64,000 nucleotides of DNA from Acanthosepion lycidas (Eukaryota > Mollusca > Cephalopoda > Sepiida > Sepiidae). Every line of letters starts with the position of its first letter. Position 1 is the first letter of the stretch. The position numbers and the translations under genes were made by a program. Of this stretch, positions 46,304-57,081 are shown in pieces. Below the pieces are notes generated by a model. It saw only the letters and a list, made by a program, of their open reading frames with translations, was not told where the DNA came from and ran no database searches. The DNA is taken from assembly GCA_963932145.1 (NCBI GenBank), contig OZ010587.1, positions 113,985,783 to 114,049,782 of the forward strand, written 5' to 3'.

Positions 46304-46640
46304 TATACATGGAGGATTTATTACAATGTTTCGACCGTTATACGCTCCGGCCTTCTTCAGGTGGTTGGAATATCGAACTGAACCCTTTATTATCCACTGT
46401 ACCACACATGGCACAGTGGATAATAAAGGGTTCAGGTGAAAGGACCCAAGAGTGTGAGTTCAATTCCCGGTTAAGGCAGTGGAGCACTTGGAGAGGGGAA
46501 TTAACAGGAGATAACTGATAAATGACATCCATTAAACATGGCACGTAGAACTAGAACAGTCTACTTCAGTGAGCGAAATAAAGGGTTCAGTTCGACATTC
46601 CAACCACCTGAAGAAGCCTAAACGTTGTAATAAGTATGGC
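46304..46640. mobile_element. Fold-back structure around a SINE
   Basis: 46320-46392 and 46570-46640 are inverted copies (CCTGAAGAAGGCC..., ...GGTTGGAATRTCGAACTGAA), each ending in a GTAATAA word. Between them lies a tRNA-derived SINE. Inside the left arm an additional perfect 23-bp hairpin (46378-46400 and 46413-46435) is present. Confidence 0.75.
46403..46592 (+). mobile_element. tRNA-derived SINE (family 3)
   Basis: Head with GGCACAGTGGATAATAAAGG (A-box region) and GTGTGAGTTCAATTCCCGG (B-box region near 46455), then a tail with CTTGGAGAGGGGAATTAACA, GGAGATAACTGATAAATGAC and TAGAACTAGAACAGTCTAC. It ends in AATAAAGGGTTCAG. The same tail appears on the minus strand at 62196-62392. Confidence 0.7.
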
Positions 46641-47600
46641 GACATAGATAAAGATAATAGTCCGAATAATATAAATATTGTATATAATGCCTCATCTCAG
46701 AAATATAGACTGATGTAATGAATATGCATACACCTGGGTTCCCCTTCACAGTAATATGATTGGCTGGTGTCAGCCATAAATACAGACTGATGTGGAGGTA
46801 CATGGGATACGCCTATTGTCTTCGCCTATTGCCTACCACTACGACGAGGACAAGTCCATTATGGTTACCTGCTAGATTGTCCTACCCGGTTACAGTAGTC
46901 AACCGCCACTTTGCTACTTCGAACAAATATATCCCTTTCCGGGACATATCTTAGACAGATAGTGAACGTCCGAAAAGTTGTAATAAATATGGCGACAAAG
47001 ATCAGGACAATAGTCTAAATAATATAAATAGTGTACATAATACCTCATCTCAGAAATATAGACAGATAGTGAAAGGCCGAAACCTCGTAACAAATAGGGA
47101 AACAAAGATGAGGACAATAGTCCGAATAATGTAAATAGTGTACATAATACCTCATCTCAGAAAGATAGACAGATACTGAGAGACCGAAAGTAATAAATAT
47201 GACGACAAAGATGAGGACAATAGTCCGAATAATGTAAATAGTGTACATAATACCTCATCACAGAAATATAGACAGATACTGAAAGTCCGAAACGTTGTAA
47301 TAAATATGGCGACAAAGATGAGGACAATAGTCCGAATAATGTAAATAGTGTACACAATATCTCATCTCAGAAATATATATAGATACTGAAAGGCCGAAAC
47401 CTTGTAATAAATAGGGCAACAAAGATGAGGACAATCGTCCGAATAATGTAAATAGTATACATAATACCTCATCTCAGAAATCTAGACAGATACTGAAGGG
47501 CCGAAACATTGTAATAAAGATGGCAACAATGAAGTCAATAGTCAGAATAATGTAAATAGTGTTCATAATATCTTATCTCGGAAATATTGACAGATACTGG
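46615..47600. repeat. 107-bp tandem repeat, about seven units
   Basis: Units with GTAATAAATATGGCGACAAA begin at about 46628, 46981, 47088, 47191, 47298, 47405 and 47512: a 107-bp period (103 once), with a ~246-bp interruption after the first. Each unit has GATGAGGACAATAGTCCGAA, a 4-bp stem (GGAC/GTCC) around AATA, and ends in a CTGAAAGGCCGAAACGTT-like junction, the same word that starts the right arm of the neighbouring fold-back. Confidence 0.93.
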
Positions 47601-47659
47601 TTTATATCATTGAAATCTTTCGAAAGTAAGATGATAACGTTTCATCATTTCTATTCATG

Positions 47660-48160
47660 ATGAACGGTTGGATTCTCAATGAAGCTCTTTAGCTGGAACG
47701 CCTACTAGGACTCAAGCTCACAGCAGACCTTAAGAGGAACTCGATAAAAACGCTGCCAAAAAGGTGTGCCCTCTGTAGCAGCCCGAAAAATGCTTTATTT
47801 CTCCTCTACAAGAGCCAAATCAAACCAAAAATTGAATATTACCGCCACATTTGGACCGGAGTTGCCCAATTGTCACTTTCCAGATTTGACCGAGTTCAAA
47901 AGTATTTGATGCGTTATTTTCCACATTCAAGCTCTTCTACTGATGGAACGTTGCAAGTCTCTCGCTACTCTATTTTGTTACTTTCATGGCTGCCACCAAT
48001 CTAAATCTTCACAGCTATGACCTGTCATACGACGTATATTGATTCGATTCACTCCCATTCGTTTCATATTCACTTGGTAAGGAGTAAGTTCCACTCAGTT
48101 TCTTCCACAGAACAGTGGCAATGTGGAACAGAGAGGATTCTATCCTGTTTATTAGAATCT
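47660..48160 (+). pseudogene. Non-LTR RT C-terminal relic (CR1/Jockey-like)
   Basis: Frames give LGLKLTADLKRNSIKTLPKR near 47705, LFLLYKSQIKPKIEYYRHIW near 47800-47860, LSLSRFDRVQKYLMRYF near 47875-47920 and SHSFHIHLVRSKFHSVSSTE near 48055-48110. This is the common order LYKSQIRP..EYCSH.W..LDR.Q in the C-terminal RT region of CR1/Jockey-type LINEs. Frameshifts and stops are present. Confidence 0.7.
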
Positions 48161-48480
48161 TAACCCTTCAAGTCGAAGGTCAAACTTTATCTATCCTACA
48201 TATCCACCCACCCTTCCTACTTTATTATAGGCCCATACAACACCGTCATTCAGTAACCTTGAGATTGATATTTCCAATTGGATTAGGTGAAGAAAAAAAA
48301 AGGCTTTGCCGAACTCGAATTGCGGAGTCTGTCAAATGTTAACTTCTACCGGGAGCGCAAAATTACATCATGTCCTAGTTGACGTCCAGTTATATTTCTT
48401 CTTAACATTATGACCTCATTTAATCTTAATTAATTTGACGTCAAATTTCTTTAAACTTAATTAAAGCTGTTAATTATCTA
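48161..48480. other. Unassigned DNA
   Basis: Nothing recognised. Confidence 0.4.
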
Positions 48481-48906
48481 CTGGATGTTTTAAAGAGAGG
48501 GAGAAAGGGGAAGATGTGTGAAGAAGAGTGTGGAAAAGAAGTGGGAGACGTTTAAAAGAAAAGACGGGTGACAGAAAGAAAGTGTGTGTGTGTGTGTGAG
48601 AGAGAGAGAGATAGAGAGAAAGAAAACAGAGAGGCACTGAAGAGCAGAAAGATGGAAAAATAAAAGGAATGAGAGAAAAATAAAGGAAAGATGAGTAAAT
48701 AAAGGAAAAATATGTGTTAGAAGAAAGAAAGAAAAACAACTTGTAGAAGACAAAGAGAAACAAAGAGAGCAAGAAAGATTTTTTTAAAGAAAACTGAAGA
48801 AAGAAAAAAATGGAATTTGAAGTAAAAAAAGGGAAGAAAGAAAGATAAAAGGAATTTATAGAAAATAAAAAAGAAAGAAAAAAATGGAATTTGTAGAATA
48901 TAAAGA

Positions 48907-48939
<33 letters not shown>

Positions 48940-49260
48940 AGGAAAGAAGGAAAAATAATCCTTTCTTGAATTGAATAAAATTATTGATGAAGAAAAGGAA
49001 AAGCGGTAAAAGGATGTTTCACTTGATAGAAAAAGGTCGACTGAAAGAATGAAAGACGAATGAAAAAGTGACATGACGAATATGAGTTTGAGGAAATCGA
49101 TACAGAATCACACGATTGGAACAGGAATGATGGATTAAAAATAAGAAACACACACAAAGAAATGAAAAAAAGAAGATATAAATAAAACAAATGATTTATT
49201 CGATGGTCAATAATAAAAGGCACAAGAAATTTGGGGAAAACATTAAAGCAAGAAAACAAT
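48481..49260. repeat. Purine-rich tract with (GT)n, (GA)n and (GAAA)n
   Basis: Plus strand mostly A and G, with GT (about 48580-48597), GA (48598-48620) and GAAA (48912-48945) microsatellites. Long minus-strand frames are compositional. Confidence 0.9.
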
Positions 49261-49513
49261 CACTAAAAGAATTTAGGAATTTTTTTCCCTACTGATCACC
49301 AATTGGAGAAAAAAAGACTTATTTTGTTAGAAATGTCAAGGTTTCTTTGCCGAAAACCCCTTTTTTGCAGAAATGATTTTCCGGTGAATTTTATTCAGAA
49401 TGAAAGTAAATGGATGTCGCTTATTAGTCAGAAAACAATGAAGAAGACCAACAGAAAAGATAGTAGGTTTATATTGAGGCAGACATAAAAGAGTTAATAG
49501 TTAAACTTTTGTA

Positions 49514-49515
<2 letters not shown>

Positions 49516-49563
<48 letters not shown>
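49516..49563. repeat. (TAA)n microsatellite
   Basis: About 16 TAA units directly before the 5'-truncated LINE frame that starts at 49575. Confidence 0.97.
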
Positions 49564-49564
<1 letters not shown>

Positions 49565-50426
49565 GGAGTTTCAAATGGGCGTAGAGATGCAACTACAGCG
49601 CAATACACCGGCTGAAACTGCAAAATACTTAAAAAAGACAGCAAAGACGAATGCAACCGACCAGATACAGAAGCGATGGCAAGATAAACCGCTTCACTTC
49701 ATCAAACAAGCTGATGTAGACAAAACCCGTACCCATCAGTGGCTACGCAGTGCAGGGTTGAAAGCGGAAACTGAAGGTTTTATCCTTGCTGCGCAGGACC
49801 AATGCTTGTTAACTAGGAATTATCAAGCACATATACTAAAATATTGTGTCAGCCCAAAATGCAGATTCTGTGATAAATATCCAGAAACGATTGATCATCT
49901 TGTATCAGGTTGCACGATGTTGGCACCGACTGAATATAAAACCCGACATGACAGAGTGGGCCAATATCTGCACTGGAAAATCTGCAACTTCTACGGGAAG
50001 GAAACTGAAAGAAACTGGTATCAACACCACCCAGACCCGGTTACGGAGATAGGACCTGTTAAAATTCTATGGGACTACACAATTCACACTGACAGAACAA
50101 TCAAGGCCAACCGCCCAGATATTGTTATTAAAAACCACAAACAAAAACGGTGCCTCCTTAATGATATGGCAGTCCCTGCTGACTGCAATGTAGCTTTGAA
50201 GATATTCAAAAAGCTGTCAAAATACAAGGAACTTGAAATAGAAATCTCGAAAATGTGGCATATGGGAACATCAACAATCCCTATTGTAGTTGGAGCCCTA
50301 GGACTGGTTGGAAAAGATTGCAGTAGACAAATTGCGGGGATTCCTGGAAGCCCATGCCTCAAGGAGATACAAAAAATTGTTCTGACAAGTACAGCCCACA
50401 CTTTACGAAATGCTTTATCTATGTAA
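49565..50426 (+). CDS. RLE-type LINE protein, C-terminal 283 codons, open
   Basis: The frame from 49575 to the stop at 50426 is the uninterrupted C-terminal part of a LINE protein; the first Met is incidental because the element is cut off by (TAA)n. Residues 96-113 form CRFCDKYPETIDHLVSGC, a C-X2-C-X8-H-X4-C finger, and NRPDIVI (179-185) followed by Asp197 gives RPD-X14-D, the PD-(D/E)XK nuclease box of R2/R4-type LINEs. Blocks QWLRSAGLKAETEGFI (55-70), LSKYKELEIEISKMW (214-228) and IQKIVLTSTAHTLRNALSM (265-283) complete the conserved tail. No RT domain is present, so it cannot retrotranspose, but the endonuclease half is unbroken, unlike every other element here. A second copy lies at 50960-53935. 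Confidence 0.8.
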
Positions 50427-50450
50427 TTTTTATTTTATTTTTTTTTATTT

Positions 50451-50483
<33 letters not shown>

Positions 50484-50569
50484 CTGACACACTTGGAATT
50501 GTCACAAGCGATAACTACGAGATATATGGTGCGAATCATCCACTCCAGAACTGAAGACTGGATTTGCTG

Positions 50570-50887
50570 AAATAAAGAAGAAAAGTTGCCGAACAACGGA
50601 TGTCGTTGTTCTGGCAGATCACAGTGTAGAATTGAAATGGAATATAATAATAATTATCGCAATTTTGCCAGAGAAATGACGATGATATGGAACATATAAA
50701 TGGTGGCCATGGCAGGCGTTGGAATCAACCCTGAGGAGCGTAGAAAACAAGATTGGAGGAACAGAAAACAAAGGGAATAGTTGAAATCATCCAGGTGATA
50801 GGATTATTGAAAGCAGCTGAAATACTAAGGAAAGTCCTGGAATACTGAAGCGACTGTAAACAGGTGCGAACTTTCCATGATGGGATA
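50570..50887 (+). pseudogene. RLE-type LINE tail of a different family
   Basis: Frames give KKKSCRTTDVVVLADHSVEL near 50580-50635, matching the segment after the RPD box in RLE-type LINEs, and AEILRKVLEY near 50818-50848, the terminal block. The intervening part is frameshifted. It ends at (CAA)n/(TAA)n. The sequence differs from the 49565-50426 family, so two families are stacked. Confidence 0.6.
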
Positions 50888-50913
50888 ACAACAACAACAA
50901 CAACAACAACAAC

Positions 50914-50951
<38 letters not shown>
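50888..50951. repeat. (CAA)n/(TAA)n microsatellite
   Basis: About eight CAA units then about thirteen TAA units, lying between two LINE copies. Confidence 0.97.
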
Positions 50952-50952
<1 letters not shown>

Positions 50953-50959
50953 TTTCCAG

Positions 50960-53935
50960 CAATAATGCGACACCTGGTCACCGAAATCGGATTAACTTCA
51001 ACCTTGAACCCGGCGACGCATCAATTAATAAAAAGAAAACGAAAGAAATGGAATCATGAAGAGTATAAAGAAGTCGTGGCATCTTTTTTCACTGCACCCG
51101 AAAGTCAAAAAAGAAAATCACTGATCAGACATACCAAATATGGAGAAATATAGACGAAACTAAAATAAGACCCTATATCAACCGAAATATGTTGGCCAAT
51201 GTCCACGGGGACATCATACGAGATGAAAGACTCTCAAAAAGAGAAATAGATAAGATAATAGTAAATATAAGATAAAATCCAATTAAACATAAGCGAAACA
51301 AAAATGTGGTAAGACTGGAAATGGATAATATAAGAAGATGAAATCCAAACAAAAATAAATGTGAAAAGAGAGAAAAGTTTCCATTGGAAACATTGTTTAC
51401 GGACAGAGCGACTCGAAAACATCACACAAGTAAATAATGTCATATATACAAGTGAAAAACTACTTAATGTCAACACAAATAAAAGATTAAAACAACAGGC
51501 AAAAAGATCCCACTTGGAAGGCAAAATGAGAAATTGATTAAATCAGATGTGACTTATCGATGATATTTCAAGAAATTCAAATATTTCAACACGGAAAAGC
51601 GAGAAGAACAAAATCGGAAATATAAAATTAAAGCAGGAAAGGAAATTCCGTCAATCACAGAAATACTTAAACAGAAATTGCAATTAAATGTACAGAAAAC
51701 AAGACGATAGAAAAAAAATGGTGTTGTAGGTTCTATCGCCAAATTAAGATATTCCAAAAAGTCCTCAAAAGCTTTTACAGATAAATTGGCAAAACAGTTA
51801 CAGAAGTCATGATCTATTGAAGAAATGCAAATATGTGTTGGGAGAATATTTGAAGCAGCCTCAAGGAGTATATAAACCCAATGCAGAGTGGATCGAAGGA
51901 TAACAAGGAAAAAATGAAGGATAAACCTGTGTAAGAATGGAAAAATATAACTAAGAATAATGTTTGGCGCGGTCTAACAATATTCGGCCAAAATGCTAAC
52001 AAAATGAAAAGTTACCCAATTTTTGGCTCCATCATCTGCCATCAATCAATACCAACTCTTGCGTAACATTTATCAATGCTAATTAATAATCCCAATGAAA
52101 TTCCAGAATGAATCACTGACGGTATTACATATCTCCTTCCAAAAACGAGTGAAACAGAAGATCCAAGACAATTATAAGCCAACAACTTGTCTGTCCACGA
52201 CATATAAATTGATCAGGTGTATCCTAACAAACTGTACTTACTCTTTTCTCGATGAAAACAACATTATTCCCCTGGAACATAAGGGACGTTGAAGCGTTTG
52301 CAAGTTGCAAAGATCAACTACTAATAAATAAAATGATATTGAAAAATTGCAAAAAACTTGGATAGATTACCGTCAAGCCTTTAATAATGTGTTCCGCTCT
52401 TGGATCCTTAAAGCTTTAGAAATGTACAAAGTTTCCTCGGTGAAAGTAAATTTGCTTAAATATATCATGAAACTGTGGGAAACCACATTATACTTAAATG
52501 ACACCACTTCTAATTGTTTAAATATCCGACGACGAATCATTCAAGGAGACTTCCTATCACCTCACCTGTTCTGTTTGTCCTTCAACGTCATTTCGCATGA
52601 ACTAAACAGTAATAACTATAGATCAAAATTAAAAAAGTGTTTCATCACATATTCTACATGGATGATATCAAACTCTTTGCTAAAATCGACAATAAATTGA
52701 AGGCTATCCTGAATATTGTAAACTTTTTCAGTGAAGACATCTGTAAGGATTTCGGATGGGATAAAAATGTACAAAAGTAACCTTCAAGAAAGGGAGAATT
52801 AGAAAAACGCACTCAGTAGATCTTAGATTTTATCACAAATTTTAGAGAAATAAAGCAAGAGGAAAAATAAGAATATTCAAGATGAAGCAAGAAGAAGCCT
52901 ATAAATACCTGGGAGCCAGCAAAGGAGATGGGGTGTAGCATACCCAAATGTAGGAGAAAGTAAGAAAAGAAAACTACAGGCGTCTGCGTCTGGTATTAAA
53001 TATCGAGTGGAATTCACAAAACAGAATATCAAGCATAAACACTTTACCTTATCCCTATTCTATACAGTTTCATCATCCTTAAATAGACCATAGCTGACAT
53101 TAAACAAATGGATGTCAAAACGAGAAATCATCCCACTAGACACCGCATCAAATATCCTAAGATTATTGTTGATCTGAAGGAGGCAGAGGATTATTTCAAC
53201 TAGAACTGTATTATATAATGTACCTGGAAACAACAGAAGTTTGGATGATGATCTGTGTCAAAGAGCATGAAGGAATTAAAAAACCTTTATTCATTAATAA
53301 AGGAAGCCAACAAATCTAAAATGGAATTTCAATAGGGGGAAGAAATGCAAATAAACCCACTGCAGCGGCAAAAAGCCTAAAAAAGAAATAAAAAGCAAAA
53401 GCAATGTACCAAATGCAGAAACAAGATAAGCCTCTTCATGGTCAATACTCTGCCCGTACCAAACAAAGTGATACAGACAAACACCGTACTCCTCAGTGCA
53501 GTTAGAAACTGAAACCGCAGGTTTTATTCTTTCTGTGCAGGACTAATACTTGCTGATAAGAAATTATCAAGCACACATACTGAAAAATTGTGTTAACCCG
53601 AAATGCAGATTCTGTGATAAATATCCAGAAACAACTGACCATCTTGTATCAGGTTGTATGGTATTAGTATCCATTGAATATAAAACTCGGCATGACAGAG
53701 TGGGCCAATATCTGCACTGGAAAATATTCAACTTTTTACGGGAAGGAAACTGTAAGAAACTGCTATGAACATCACCCAGGCCCGGTTACAGAGGACCTGT
53801 AACAATTTGATGGGGCATTCCAATACCCACAGACAGAACAATCAAAGCTAATTGCCCAAACATGGTGGTCAAAGACCAAAAAAAAAGAAATTGATTTCTT
53901 CCTGACATGACAGTCTCTGCAGATTGTAATGTAAT
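50960..53935 (+). pseudogene. RLE-type LINE relic, nearly full ORF (R4/Dong-like)
   Basis: Decayed copy of the family at 49565-50426, about 3 kb. N-terminal words RKRKKWNHEEYKEVVASFF (51030-51085) and IRDERLSKREIDKII (51210-51260) are followed by RT blocks: YLLPKTSETEDPR and CLSTTYKLIRCILTNCTYSF (52125-52250), WIDYRQAFNNVFRSWILKAL (52360-52420), GDFLSPHLFCLSF (52545-52585) and the catalytic FYMDDIKLF (YMDD at 52655-52666). C-terminal words NYQAHILKNCVNPKCRFCDK and TDHLVSGC (53560-53660) repeat the finger. Sequence is lost after TVSADCNV near 53935. More than ten stops or frameshifts. R4/Dong-like is inferred from the endonuclease type and the TAA flanks. Confidence 0.8.
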
Positions 53936-54221
53936 GAGAAGAAGTTATAATAAATTACTTAATTGAAACATTGAAGATCTAAAAAAGACCTTGCACAAGT
54001 GTTGAGAAACTATGTATGATCCTATCATAATAGGCGACCTTTAACAGTGAACAGGACACTATAAATGAGTGCAGATGAATTGTATTGTTTGTAAAAGATG
54101 AGTTGAGATGCCAGCGAGTTGTTGGAAATATGAAGAAGTATGCTGGAGATTTGGAAAGGCTTACTGCCACTCAATCTTCAGCAAAAATTATCAGACACTT
54201 GGTAGAAACACGTTAAGACAC
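53936..54221. other. Unassigned DNA after the LINE relic
   Basis: Possibly a decayed 3' end (a frame with AKIIRHLVETR precedes the microsatellite), too diverged to assign. Confidence 0.3.
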
Positions 54222-54284
54222 TACTACTACTACTACTACTACTATTACTAATAATAATAATGATAATAATAATAATAATAATGA
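54222..54284. repeat. (CTA)n/(TAA)n microsatellite
   Basis: Seven or more ACT units, then TAA units with two interruptions, bounding the 3' side of the LINE cluster. Confidence 0.97.
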
Positions 54285-55081
54285 GACGCATTTTATAACA
54301 AGTATGACATTCTTAAGTGATTTTGTGATTAATTCCTCGTAATATTGGTTTATCTGTGGAATATGATCGAAAATCGATTAGGTTACTCAGTTCGATCGCA
54401 TAAAAAGTCCAATATCAGGAGTCGCAATAAATCATCATTTCTTCAAACAGCTTAATAGACAAATACATCAATCGATAGATCGATCGATTGGTAAACAGAT
54501 ATACTGATAGGTGCATATACATATATATGTATATATATATATAGAGAGAGAGAGAGAGATAGAAAGAGAGGAAATGGAGAGAGTGAGAGAAAGAAAGTGT
54601 ATGTATTTGTGTGTTTGTATTGTAGTTAAAATCGAGAAAATGCGAGATGATAGAGATTTCTATGTCTTAAATCTTCGATGGGCGCGGGAGAAACCCTATT
54701 TAGTCGTCAATGTATCAGCGAAAAAGAATCTGTTGGCATTGAGAAACAGCATTCAAAATCCTCGTTTTGACAATGAGAGCTAGATATGAAACTGTCTTCA
54801 AATAAACAGACATGAATAATTTAGGTAGATAGATCCATAGATGGATGTAAGATAGATATAAAGATACACAATCAAAAACAAAACACACACATAGACACAT
54901 ACATTTACCAAGAAAGTTTCAAATAATATTAGCTCATGCTTCAGGGGGCCATCCCCACCCAGGCAGTACCTCTTCTTCGGGTATGGGCCTGAGACGTCCC
55001 CAAAGGCTTATCATTTTTTCCATGGTATTTGAACCCTCTGTAAACTGACCTTGTGTCACATTCGGTTGGGACGTAATTGCA

Positions 55082-55083
<2 letters not shown>
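54285..55083. other. Unassigned DNA with TA/GA microsatellites
   Basis: TA and GA tracts lie at 54516-54600. The segment 54930-55075 contains GACCTTGTGTCACATTCGGT, a word resembling the satellite at 30656-33460, but no aligned copy was established. A 90-codon frame at 54511-54783 has no recognisable domain. Confidence 0.4.

Positions 55084-55149
<66 letters not shown>
55084..55149. repeat. (TA)n microsatellite
   Basis: About 33 TA units directly before the inverted-repeat element. Confidence 0.97.
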
Positions 55150-55156
<7 letters not shown>

Positions 55157-55827
55157 GAAGAAACCACAAACGTTTTTGGTTGTAATGTGGATTTTTTGGG
55201 AAAAAAATATATTATGCTTAATTTTCTATAATTTTGTAACACACGTTTCGGGTCTCGCGAGTTTCTTCAGGCAAAAAGTGAATATTTCCACGTATTATTA
55301 AAAGGAATTCATTTTCCTTATGTTTTTCGATGTTAAATATTCTCGATGTTAAACATTCTCTTTTTTGTGTGGTAGTGACATAAATGTCTTTCTTGAACTG
55401 GCAGTGAGTAAGTTCTTCTGCTTGAAGCGTAATAAAACAATTAAGATTGGTCTGAGAAAGGGCGAGCAAAGATATCTGTATCCTTATCTTAATAACCCCT
55501 GAGTGATCTTAGATCTATTTGTTAGTATGTATATGTATATGTATATTCCCTTTCCATACATACTAACTGTTTTATCACAAGGAATTAGAATACACATATA
55601 TACATAAATACACATACACACACTTCCTATGTTGTGTAGGGTTTGTGCGTGTGCTTGTTAGTAGTCGATTTGTTTTTGATAATATGTGTATATATATTTG
55701 TGCCCCACAGATACCCGCGTGTTAGACAGGGTTAGGGTTAGGGTTAATCACCTAACTAATAATAAATAATATATTTAAAAAAAAATCCAGATTACAACCA
55801 AAAACGTTTGCGGTTTCTTCTTTTTAA
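55150..55827. mobile_element. Inverted-repeat element related to Penelope ends
   Basis: The ends TTAAAAAGAAGAAACC... (55150-55197) and its complement ...GGTTTCTTCTTTTTAA (55779-55827) are inverted repeats of about 48 bp with few mismatches. Inside, the minus strand at 55270-55245 reads CTGAAGAAACTCGCGAGACC and CGAAAC. A third copy of the end lies on the minus strand at 56860-57085. Both outer edges adjoin TA-rich DNA. There is no convincing protein, so it may be a non-autonomous Penelope derivative or two pseudo-LTRs in inverted orientation. Confidence 0.6.
55731..55746. repeat. Short telomere-like repeat (GGGTTA)n
   Basis: Just under three GGGTTA units, the motif typical of animal telomeres outside arthropods and nematodes, inside the inverted-repeat element near its right arm. 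Confidence 0.7.
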
Positions 55828-55869
55828 TATATACACATTTTTCTCGTTGGAACAACATTAACCTCTTCC

Positions 55870-55872
<3 letters not shown>

Positions 55873-55912
<40 letters not shown>
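55873..55912. repeat. (TA)n microsatellite
   Basis: About 20 TA units. Confidence 0.97.
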
Positions 55913-55914
<2 letters not shown>

Positions 55915-56004
55915 GAGACAGATAAGGAAAGAAAGAGAGGGATAGAGAGTACGTGATTGCGGGTATTTCTTTCTCTCTCTTTACATGTATATATATATAT
56001 ATAT

Positions 56005-56135
56005 ATATTAAGAAATGGACAAAGTCCGACAATTTATTTTTTGATCGATTTTTGATTGGCTTTATCGATTATTGTTTTTTTAAATTGTAGACTTTTCACT
56101 ATCTTATTAGCACTAGCAGTTAATGTGTGATATTT

Positions 56136-56196
<61 letters not shown>

Positions 56197-56405
56197 GACA
56201 TTTTTTATGTTTAACGTTCTTTTTATAGATACAAGTATTTAAGTAAATGCTCTGTTTATAAGAAACAGTATTAAATAACATTTACTGGCCTGAATGTCCG
56301 AGAAATTTTCATAGAAAATATTCGTCCTTTCACAGGATTCGAACCTGCATCCTATACGGAACCGCCATTTAGCCGGGCGTGCCTAACCGATTCGCCCACA
56401 AAGGA
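56005..56405 (-). mobile_element. tRNA-derived SINE (family 2) with an internal insertion
   Basis: Minus-strand head: GTGGGCGAATCGGTTAGGC (A-box region, near 56395) and GATGCAGGTTCGAATCCTG (perfect B-box, near 56340). The body matches 27690-27880 (GAAAATTTCTCGGACATTCA and TGTTATTTAATACTGTTTCT). Between ATTAAAGACA (56192) and ACAATTTATT (56037) it carries about 155 bp, including (TA)n, that the other copy lacks. The cloverleaf is imperfect and the body is dispersed, so I do not call a tRNA gene. Confidence 0.8.
56038..56192. repeat. Insertion with (TA)n inside the SINE
   Basis: Contains TTTTTGATCGATTTTTGATT and about 28 TA units (56136-56192). Absent from the copy at 27711, where ACAATTTATT joins ATTAAAGACA directly. 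Confidence 0.7.
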
Positions 56406-56859
56406 TCGTTCAGTTGGCAAGGTTGAATTTACTGCTTATAAACTTCAATCTTCCATGAACATGAATCAGAAAAGGCGTTCAATTAGGATGGAGCAAAAAA
56501 CAGCATCATGTTTAGATATTAGGATGGAGCAAAAAAACAGCATCATGTTTAGATATAACAGAGTCTTCTTCTGCGTATGTGTGTGTATGCGTGTATATGT
56601 ACAAATGAGTTTACTAATTCCTCGTAGTGAGACAGTGTGTATGTATGGAGGGGGAATATACGCACGCATATATACACGCATGCTGACAGAAACACACGAA
56701 AATGGAAACAGATCCAAGAACACATAGGGGTCAGTAAAACATTAAAAGATAAAATGCCGATAAGTAATTCATCATCTCGCTTTGACCAACCTTAATTGTT
56801 TTATGACCCTTTGCGCAGAACACTTCATTGCCAATTCAAGAAAGAAATTCGGATTACTA
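56406..56859. other. Unassigned DNA with a ~34-bp duplication
   Basis: TTAGGATGGAGCAAAAAACA with GCATCATGTTTAGATAT occurs twice (about 56483 and 56517). No gene recognised. Confidence 0.5.
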
Positions 56860-57081
56860 ACACAAAAACAGAAAATGTCTCATATCGAGAATATTTAACA
56901 TTGAAAAACATAAGGAAAAAATTAATTATTTTTAATAATATGTGGAAATCTCCGCCTTTTACCTGAAGACGGTCGCGAGACCAGAAACTCGTGTAGTAAA
57001 ATTATGGAAAACAAAGCATAATATCTTTTTCTAAATAAATCCACATTACAACCAAAAACGTTTGCGGCACCTCTCTTCTTC

